41,288 bases of DNA, taken from positions 1 to 41,288 of the forward strand of contig JAGWWZ010000019.1 of the NCBI GenBank assembly GCA_018970165.1, written 5' to 3'. This document shows, in pieces, positions 35,885 to 41,288 of the stretch. The notes beneath the pieces are model-generated. The model had not been told where the DNA came from, did not search any database, and saw nothing but the letters and a program-made list of their open reading frames with translations. The stretch comes from Planctomycetota bacterium. GTDB taxonomy: Bacteria; Planctomycetota; Planctomycetia; Pirellulales; Pirellulaceae. Each line of letters begins with the position of its first letter. Position 1 is the stretch's first letter. Made by a program: the position numbers and the translations under genes.

Positions 35885-37447
35885 CTACACAGCGGCGAGT
35901 TCTTGGGAATCGACACTTTGGGAAGGGAGAGGTTGTAGGCTATCAATGAAATCGTTGGGGAGACCGATATCTGGGAGAAGTTGACGGCAGGTGATCCGAG
36001 TCGATTCGTAGATCACGGGGAGTCCGCTACCTGGATGGGTGCCACCACCGACTAGGTAAACCCCCTCCAAGTCCTCGAACTTGTTGTGCGGACGCAAGTG
36101 GAGCATTTGGCCGAGATTGTGTGCCAAGTTGAAGGTTGCACCTCGATACACGCGGTAGTCATCTCGCCAATCGCGTGGCGTGATGACATGTTCATACTCG
36201 ATATGTCGTTCGATATCTTCTAAGCCGACTTCGCGAAGGCGTTGCAATGTCAATTTCCGAAAGGTTGCTGTCTGTTCAGCGTCCCATGGTGTCGAGGGAC
36301 TCAAATGAGGGACTGGAACAAGAACGTAGAGACTGCTCTTGCCAGCGGGCGCAAGGGAGGAGTCCGTGACGACGGGATTCTGTACGTAGAAGGACGGATC
36401 CCGGGGCAGGACCTTTTCCTCCTCGATCTCCTTGAGATTTGCTTGATAATCTTTGGCGATCGTGATCGTATGATGGGGCAGATGGTCATAGACTCGGTTG
36501 AGTCCCAGGTACATCATGAAGGTAGAGCACGAGAAGCGTTTGGTCTCGATCTTTTTATCCGTCCACCGGGATCGCAACTCGTTGGGGACCAGATTCTGCA
36601 TTGCGTGAGCGAAGTCTGCGTTGATCACGATGGCGTCTACATCGTAGGTCCCGCGATCGGTGACGACGCAGACCACCCGTTTGCCCTTCCACTTCATCGA
36701 GCGGACTGGTTCGTTGAGTCGTATATCGGCTCCGAGTTCACCCGCAATTCTCCCCATTTCACGGCTCACAGCTCCGCAACCGCCAAGGGGATGGAAGACC
36801 CCGTACTCATATTCCAGGAACGAAAGGATCGAGAAAAGGCTCGGGCAACGAAACGGGGACATCCCCAGGTATTTGGCTTGGAAGGAGAATGCGATCACCA
36901 GCCTTGGGTCGCGGAAGTAGGTCTCGAGTTCACCACCGAGGGACTTCCACGGCTTGACATGAGGCGTGGCGGCCAGAAGAGCCGGACTGAGGTAATCAGA
37001 GAGGCCATTGAATGGGCTTTCGAGAATCGGCCGGAACTTCGCTAGTTTGGTTCGATTGTGATCGAGGTACTTTTTGAGTTTGCCGACATCGGCCGGGGAC
37101 AATTGTTCGATCTGGCGATCCATCGACTCGATGTTCGGGGTGCAATCGAGGTGGCCTCCGACACCGAAGGCGACGCGATACTGCGGATCGAGACGGACCA
37201 TCGGGATTTCGCGATCGATGTCCCGGCCGACACTTTGGAAGATTTCCTTGAGAATCCTGGGATAAAGATAGAACGTCGGTCCGACATCGAATTTGAAGCC
37301 GCCAGGGGCCGTGATCGTCGAACATCTTCCTCCGACAACATCTCGTGCTTCCAACACGGTGACTTCGGCCCCAGCGTGGGCTAACTGCATTGCAGCGGCC
37401 AGCCCTCCAGGGCCAGCTCCCACCACGATCACTTTTTTCCTTGGCAT
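35885..37447 (-). CDS. CrtI/CrtN-family phytoene desaturase-like FAD oxidoreductase
   Basis: The 520-residue product starts with the FAD dinucleotide-binding fold KVIVVGAGPGGLAAAMQLAH and VLEARDVVGGRCST, followed by FKFDVGPTFY. The C-terminal signature GVYLVGGGTHPGSGLPVIYE is typical of bacterial carotenoid desaturases and related enzymes (CrtI, CrtN, CrtP, HpnE). It should act on a polyene such as phytoene, diapophytoene or a squalene precursor. Planctomycetes are often pink from carotenoids, but the substrate cannot be read from sequence and no crtB-like synthase is in the window. The ATG at 37447 is used; a GTG precedes it directly. The peroxidase gene follows. Confidence 0.9.
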   Translation of the reverse strand: MPRKKVIVVGAGPGGLAAAMQLAHAGAEVTVLEARDVVGGRCSTITAPGGFKFDVGPTFYLYPRILKEIFQSVGRDIDREIPMVRLDPQYRVAFGVGGHLDCTPNIESMDRQIEQLSPADVGKLKKYLDHNRTKLAKFRPILESPFNGLSDYLSPALLAATPHVKPWKSLGGELETYFRDPRLVIAFSFQAKYLGMSPFRCPSLFSILSFLEYEYGVFHPLGGCGAVSREMGRIAGELGADIRLNEPVRSMKWKGKRVVCVVTDRGTYDVDAIVINADFAHAMQNLVPNELRSRWTDKKIETKRFSCSTFMMYLGLNRVYDHLPHHTITIAKDYQANLKEIEEEKVLPRDPSFYVQNPVVTDSSLAPAGKSSLYVLVPVPHLSPSTPWDAEQTATFRKLTLQRLREVGLEDIERHIEYEHVITPRDWRDDYRVYRGATFNLAHNLGQMLHLRPHNKFEDLEGVYLVGGGTHPGSGLPVIYESTRITCRQLLPDIGLPNDFIDSLQPLPSQSVDSQELAAV

Positions 37448-37644
37448 CACGAATTCTTTTCGCTGGCGGTGTTGGGAAGCGTCTCAGTCAGCCTGTTATA
37501 GCACGAAGTCAAGCGTTTTTGGGGCCGAAGCCGGGATTTGAGGACTTGTCGGAAAACGGATCTGCGGCTACACTTCGGCCCTCGAAACGGTTTCGTATGC
37601 TCGTTTTTTGATTCATTTGCACAGTCCTGGTACATCTGCACAGT

Positions 37645-37941
37645 ATGGAATCTTCACAGTACCCTTCACGACGAGGCCCTGCGGGCAAGAAATTCGCACG
37701 TAAACGAACGCGGGTTAAGACGAAGGTAAAGAAGCGAGATCCGCTTCTCGTGGACGGAAAGCGTCCTCGTCCCATGTATGTTGATTACAAGGACGTTGAA
37801 CTGTTGACCAAGCTAGTGAATCGTCATGGCCGCATCGTGAGCCGACGCAAGTCTGGTTGCTCCGCGGCGAGTCAGCATGCCGTTGCCGAAGCGATCAAGC
37901 GTGCGAGATTCATGGCTCTTATGCCGTATGTTGGAGAGTAG
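37645..37941 (+). CDS. rpsR: Ribosomal protein bS18
   Basis: Small-subunit protein that pairs with bS6 on 16S rRNA. The 98-residue product has the bS18 core at about 42-98: [20 protein letters not shown], then [20 protein letters not shown] and [13 protein letters not shown]. It has an Arg/Lys-rich N-terminal extension of some 25 residues and no N-terminal zinc-binding cysteines. It is not in the usual rpsF-ssb-rpsR-rplI cluster. The ATG at 37645 has no SD; instead a direct repeat TGCACAGT ends right before it. The next gene overlaps its 3' end by 14 bases. It could be one of two bS18 paralogues. Confidence 0.93.
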   Translation: MESSQYPSRRGPAGKKFARKRTRVKTKVKKRDPLLVDGKRPRPMYVDYKDVELLTKLVNRHGRIVSRRKSGCSAASQHAVAEAIKRARFMALMPYVGE

Positions 37942-38395
37942 CTCGGGTCCATTCATTTGGCATCGGCGAGTTGAGTTTTGCGAGACCGATGCGGCTGGGA
38001 TTGCCCATTTCTCATCGTTTTTTTTGTACATGGAACAGGCGGAGCATGCCTTGTTTCGAGACATAGGCACGTCGATCTTCCCCGCCGATTTCCACGAAAT
38101 ACGGGATCACGACCCTCCCTTCACCTTCCCGCGTGTGCGTTGTGAATGCGAGTACTTCGCGCCTGTGAAGTTCGAACAGGTAATCGAGATGCGAGTGCAT
38201 GTCGAAAGATTGGGAACCAAAAGCGTCACCTACCATCACGAGATGCTCGTAGCCGATAATGTGGTTGCGCGTGGACGGATCATTGCTGTTTGCAGCAGTC
38301 ATGTTCAGGGTAAATTGACCGGCTGTCCGATTCCGGAGCGACTGCGAACATCCCTTTCCCGTTACCTGATGCCTTCGAGCGAATCATCCGCTTGA
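37928..38395 (+). CDS. Hotdog-fold acyl-CoA thioesterase (4HBT/YbgC type)
   Basis: The 155-residue product has the 4-hydroxybenzoyl-CoA thioesterase signature: [20 protein letters not shown] (about 16-35; the catalytic Asp lies in the [10 protein letters not shown] motif), [13 protein letters not shown] and [20 protein letters not shown]. It hydrolyses an acyl-CoA or acyl-ACP thioester. The start at ATG 37928, inside the end of rpsR, gives a normal family N-terminus ([11 protein letters not shown]); the 14-base overlap suggests coupling. The OleA-like gene follows 101 bases later, which suggests a shared acyl-CoA pool. Confidence 0.88.
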   Translation: MLESSSGPFIWHRRVEFCETDAAGIAHFSSFFLYMEQAEHALFRDIGTSIFPADFHEIRDHDPPFTFPRVRCECEYFAPVKFEQVIEMRVHVERLGTKSVTYHHEMLVADNVVARGRIIAVCSSHVQGKLTGCPIPERLRTSLSRYLMPSSESSA

Positions 38396-38496
38396 TCTTT
38401 ATCGTAGATTTGATGTCCGCTCGCACTCGCAAACGCGATCGTGTCCTTTTGATCATCTGTTTCGTTTAGTTCACTCCTTCCATTCATTCAGCGCAG

Positions 38497-39594
38497 ATGA
38501 AGTTTTCTCGAGTTGCCATCGCTTCGATCGGGTATGTAGTTCCCGAAGTAGAGATAACTTCTGATTGGATCGAGTCGGAGCTAAGAGAGGTTTATGAACG
38601 GTTGAAGTTGCCTGCGGGAAGGCTGGAAGGAATGAGCGGCATATCCTCGCGAAGAATATGGAAGGATGGTACTCGGCTGAGCGACTGCAGTATTGCCAGT
38701 TGCCGCGCTGCCATGGCCGCGGCGGGGTTTCCTGACCGGGAACTGTCCCAAATTGGCTGCCTCATTCACGCAAGCGTATGCCGCGAGTTTTTGGAGCCTG
38801 CGACGGCGTGTCGCGTACATCATCATGTGGGGCTCAGCGATCACTGTTGGGTGTATGACGTTAGCAATGCTTGCCTCGGGATCGTGAATGGTGCTGTTCA
38901 GATCGCCAACATGATTGAATCGGGAACGATTCGAGCGGGGTTGGTCGTCGGTACGGAAGATTCCCGCGGCCTCTTGAAAGCTACGCTTGAACAGCTTCGT
39001 GCCGACTCGGCGCTGACGCGGCAATCGATCAAACCAGCGTTCGCATCATTGACGATCGGCTCAGGGAGTTGCGCTTGGCTACTCGTGGATCGGGACTGGT
39101 GGAGCACCCGAGCAACCCAAGGGCCTGGAGCTTGCCTCTTGGGAGCGGTTGCTCGGGCGAGAACTCAATTCCATGAACTGTGTCAAAGCGATACCGATCA
39201 AGCAGGCTCTGGCATGTTACCGACGATGCAGACTGATTCGGAGCGATTGCTCGAAGCGGGAGTCGAAACGGGAGCCGCGACTTTCGAAGGGCTCCTTCGT
39301 GAGCTTGACTGGTCCGTGGATTCGGTAAGTGCGACCGTTTGTCATCAAGTTGGTGCGGCACATCGTCGTCGCATTCTGGATGCCCTTGGTGTTCCGATCG
39401 ACAAAGACTTTTCGACATTTCAACATACAGGCAACACCGGTTCGGTCGCCTTGCCGACAGCGTTCGCGATGGCAATCGAAGCCAAATTTGTGCAGCCCGG
39501 CAACCGAATTGCGCTGCTCGGGATCGGTTCTGGCGTTAATTCCGTGATGCTCGGACTCGACTACCGCGACACACCGGTTCGAGCCGCCAGGTGA
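38497..39594 (+). CDS. oleA: OleA-type thiolase (acyl-CoA head-to-head condensing enzyme)
   Basis: The 365-residue product is a thiolase-superfamily enzyme closer to OleA than to FabH. It has GMSGISSRRIWKD, CLIHASVCREFLEPATA, GLSDHCWVYDVSNACLGIVN and GNRIALLGIGSGVNSVMLG. The catalytic Cys is C126, the His H283 (CHQVG), the Asn N313 (HTGNTGS). The distinctive OleA glutamate, supplied across the dimer, is E100, exactly 26 residues before the Cys as I recall for Xanthomonas OleA (E117, C143). OleA condenses two fatty acyl-CoAs to a beta-keto acid, the first step to long-chain olefins. The partners oleB, oleC and oleD are not in the window. SD weak. Confidence 0.85.
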   Translation: MKFSRVAIASIGYVVPEVEITSDWIESELREVYERLKLPAGRLEGMSGISSRRIWKDGTRLSDCSIASCRAAMAAAGFPDRELSQIGCLIHASVCREFLEPATACRVHHHVGLSDHCWVYDVSNACLGIVNGAVQIANMIESGTIRAGLVVGTEDSRGLLKATLEQLRADSALTRQSIKPAFASLTIGSGSCAWLLVDRDWWSTRATQGPGACLLGAVARARTQFHELCQSDTDQAGSGMLPTMQTDSERLLEAGVETGAATFEGLLRELDWSVDSVSATVCHQVGAAHRRRILDALGVPIDKDFSTFQHTGNTGSVALPTAFAMAIEAKFVQPGNRIALLGIGSGVNSVMLGLDYRDTPVRAAR

Positions 39595-39610
39595 TTAAGA
39601 AAAAATTCGG

Positions 39611-39662
39611 AATTCCCCAATTTGCGTTCGGCTTTATGGCAAGCTTTGCCCTTTGGGGAATT
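39611..39662. repeat. 10-bp perfect inverted repeat after the OleA gene
   Basis: AATTCCCCAA at 39611-39620 and TTGGGGAATT at 39653-39662 form a perfect inverted repeat around 32 bases. The loop contains its own small palindrome, GGCAAGCTTTGCC (39638-39650). There is no clean T-run after it, so it is not a textbook terminator; it could end OleA transcription, or be an operator for the surface-protein gene, whose ATG is 220 bases further on. I see no other feature in 39595-39884 apart from a short direct repeat of GGCCTTCC near 39842-39857. Confidence 0.6.
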
Positions 39663-39884
39663 TAGGTAAATTTTACTCTCTGCAATCTTCCATTGTCTCA
39701 TTGAAGAGTTACACTCTGGATCAATTCTGGATTGGTGACGTGTAGAACTTCGCGGGTAGGCCCGGTCGTTTTGTATCGCTCTATCGACCCAGACGCACAT
39801 CGTGAGTGGAGAGATCGCCGGTGCGATCGTCGGTATTTTTCGGCCTTCCGGCCTTCCGTGTTTGTTTTCTTTGAGGAGTTCGAG

Positions 39885-41288
39885 ATGAAGTTTCGCCGAG
39901 GTCTTGTCCTTGGGCTGGCCGCTCTGTTGAGTGCCAGCGGAGCTTACGCTGGTGATTGCGGCTGCGGCAACTCTGCCCCGGTTGCTAATCCTTGCGGAAG
40001 CGGTTCAGTTGCTGGCGGGGGAGTCGTCGGCGGTAGTGTTGGTGGTATGGGCGGAGCAGGATGTGGCGACCAGATCACGTATGTGGAAAGAACCGTTATG
40101 GTTCCCACGCAAGTTAAAGAACTGCGTACCGTCAACAAGACGGCTTCGCGAATGGAAGAACGTGAACGCAAGTACAACGTTACCAAGCAAGTTCCGTCGA
40201 CCGAAACCAAGACCCGTACTGTCACGGTCATGGTTCCGAAGACCGAAGTTGAAAACTACGTTGTGAAGAAGCCTGTTACCAAGCAGGTTGAAGAAGACCA
40301 CGTGGTTCAAGTCCCCAAAACGGTTACCGAGCAAGTTGCTCAAAACGTTACCAAGACTGTTTACGATGACGTCACCAAGACCGTCACTGTTCAAGTTCCC
40401 AAAACCGTAACCGAAGATGTCACCTACACGGTTCAGGTTTCCTCGTACGTCGATGATGTCGTGAACTATACGGTTCAAGTCCCATCGTACGTCAACGAAG
40501 TCCAAACCTACCAAGTCTCGGTCCCCGTTACCACGACCGAAGAAGTTGCTTACAACGTGCAAGTGCCTCACTACACGGACGAGCAAGTTGCTTACGAAGT
40601 CAAGGTGCCTGTCTACACCGACGTTGTTGAGAGCTACACCGTCAAGGTTCCTTACACCGAAGCTCGTACCGGCACCCGCAATGTGTGCCGTCGCGTTCCG
40701 GTCGTTTCCATGAAGACCGTAACCCACGATCATGGTTCTTACCAGAACGTCATGGAAGAAGTTCCCGTTAACAGCGGATGCGGAACTGTATCTAGCGGCA
40801 ACGGATGCGGCACCGCTTCCAGCGGTTGTGGTGGATGCGGCGGTTGCGGTGGTTGCGGAAACGGATGTGGCTCAGCAGGCGCTGCTGGCGACGGTTGCGG
40901 CTCTGCTGCTCCAGCGACCCGAACTGTCTGCCGACGCGTTTGGGTTCCCAACGTTGTCACTCACGAAGTTCCTGTAACGACCTACACGAACGAAATGAGC
41001 GAAGAAGCTTACACCTACAACGTAACGCTCTATCGCGATGAAGTTCGTCAGCGAACCGTCAAGAAGTGCAGCTACACAACGGAAACCCGCCATCGTACCG
41101 TTCGCAAGTGCTCGATGGTTACTGAAACCCGCACCAAGCCGGTCACCAAGGTTTCTTACAAGACCGAAGATCGTCAGCGAACCGTTCGCAAGTGTGTCAT
41201 GACCACCGAAAACCGCACCAAGACGGTTAAGAAGTGCGTTATGAACACCGAAACGCGAACGAAGCCTGTCACCAAGACTGTGATGGCA
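39885..41288 (+). CDS. YTV-type repeat surface (cell-wall) protein, 3' end off the window
   Basis: An open frame of 468 codons runs to the last base. The product begins with a signal peptide (MKFRRGLVLGLAALLSASGA, cleavage near residue 22, after AYA), then a Cys/Gly-rich stretch. Residues about 55-270 repeat a beta-prone unit built on YTVQVP or KTVTEQV (for example NYTVQVPSYV, EVKVPVYTD), matching the YTV repeat that Pfam lists from Rhodopirellula-like planctomycetes. A second Cys/Gly-rich block (CGGCGGCGGCGNGCG) lies near 310-330, followed by a basic repeat (RTVRKC.M.TETRTKPVTK). Such proteins are found in planctomycete cell walls. The ATG at 39885 has GAGGAG seven bases upstream. Confidence 0.9.
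   Translation, partial: MKFRRGLVLGLAALLSASGAYAGDCGCGNSAPVANPCGSGSVAGGGVVGGSVGGMGGAGCGDQITYVERTVMVPTQVKELRTVNKTASRMEERERKYNVTKQVPSTETKTRTVTVMVPKTEVENYVVKKPVTKQVEEDHVVQVPKTVTEQVAQNVTKTVYDDVTKTVTVQVPKTVTEDVTYTVQVSSYVDDVVNYTVQVPSYVNEVQTYQVSVPVTTTEEVAYNVQVPHYTDEQVAYEVKVPVYTDVVESYTVKVPYTEARTGTRNVCRRVPVVSMKTVTHDHGSYQNVMEEVPVNSGCGTVSSGNGCGTASSGCGGCGGCGGCGNGCGSAGAAGDGCGSAAPATRTVCRRVWVPNVVTHEVPVTTYTNEMSEEAYTYNVTLYRDEVRQRTVKKCSYTTETRHRTVRKCSMVTETRTKPVTKVSYKTEDRQRTVRKCVMTTENRTKTVKKCVMNTETRTKPVTKTVMA

Noticed and set aside
36242-37045. Plus-strand open frame of 267 codons opposite the CrtI-like gene
   Set aside because: Shadow frame of a well-supported gene; no domain, no SD.
1-41288. CRISPR arrays, rRNA, insertion sequences
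   Set aside because: No spaced direct repeats, transposase motifs or rRNA segments were seen on reading both strands.

Overview
The window looks like chromosomal DNA of a planctomycete, most likely of the Pirellula/Rhodopirellula branch. This rests on gene content: a secreted protein with YTV-type repeats at the right edge (a repeat family I know from planctomycete cell walls), two Tat-exported sugar-isomerase-like proteins, a ThuA-like exported protein, a formylglycine-generating-enzyme-like lipoprotein, a tandem bacterial-microcompartment (BMC) shell protein, an OleA-type thiolase and a CrtI-type desaturase. Core genes are dispersed: nusA-infB-rbfA without rimP in front, rpsR away from rpsF/ssb/rplI, and xseA without a recognisable xseB. 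I see no rRNA, tRNA, CRISPR array, insertion sequence or prophage.

Layout. 1-6.2 kb (minus): nusA, infB, rbfA and a lysine-rich protein with a decayed endonuclease III-like fold. 6.3-7.3 kb (plus): an M43 metalloprotease without a signal peptide. 7.3-9.7 kb (minus): tyrS and a GT4 glycosyltransferase. 10-11.4 kb: a small OB-fold protein with an SSB-like C-terminal tip, then tdk and a DUF423 membrane protein on the other strand. 11.5-16.4 kb (plus): exported isomerase, tandem BMC protein, dapF, DUF374 acyltransferase, xseA. 16.4-16.7 kb (minus): csrA with a long tail and a leader with possible CsrA sites. 17.2-20.6 kb (plus): ThuA-like protein, macro-domain protein, ribD with a 15-bp repeat at its 5' end, a small lipoprotein and a clear terminator. 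20.6-21.5 kb (minus): a Xer recombinase. 21.7-28 kb: galE, two PlsC-type acyltransferases, an unrecognised protein on the minus strand, the FGE-like lipoprotein and a second exported isomerase.

28.0-32.5 kb (minus) is the most interesting block. A four-gene set runs membrane protein with an arrestin-like domain, small arrestin-like protein, small P-loop NTPase, HerA-type ATPase. The first three genes are joined by ATGA stop/start overlaps. I know of no described system with this composition. 32.7-37.4 kb (minus) carries a thioredoxin-domain protein, a YihY membrane protein, a glutathione peroxidase-like protein and the CrtI-like desaturase, a plausible redox/envelope group. 37.6-39.6 kb (plus) carries rpsR, a hotdog thioesterase overlapping it, and the OleA-like thiolase. 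The YTV-type surface protein starts at 39,885 and runs off the edge.

Functional names come from motif recognition by eye. Start codons were chosen from Shine-Dalgarno (SD) sequences, stop/start overlaps and conserved N-termini, and uncertain starts are flagged.
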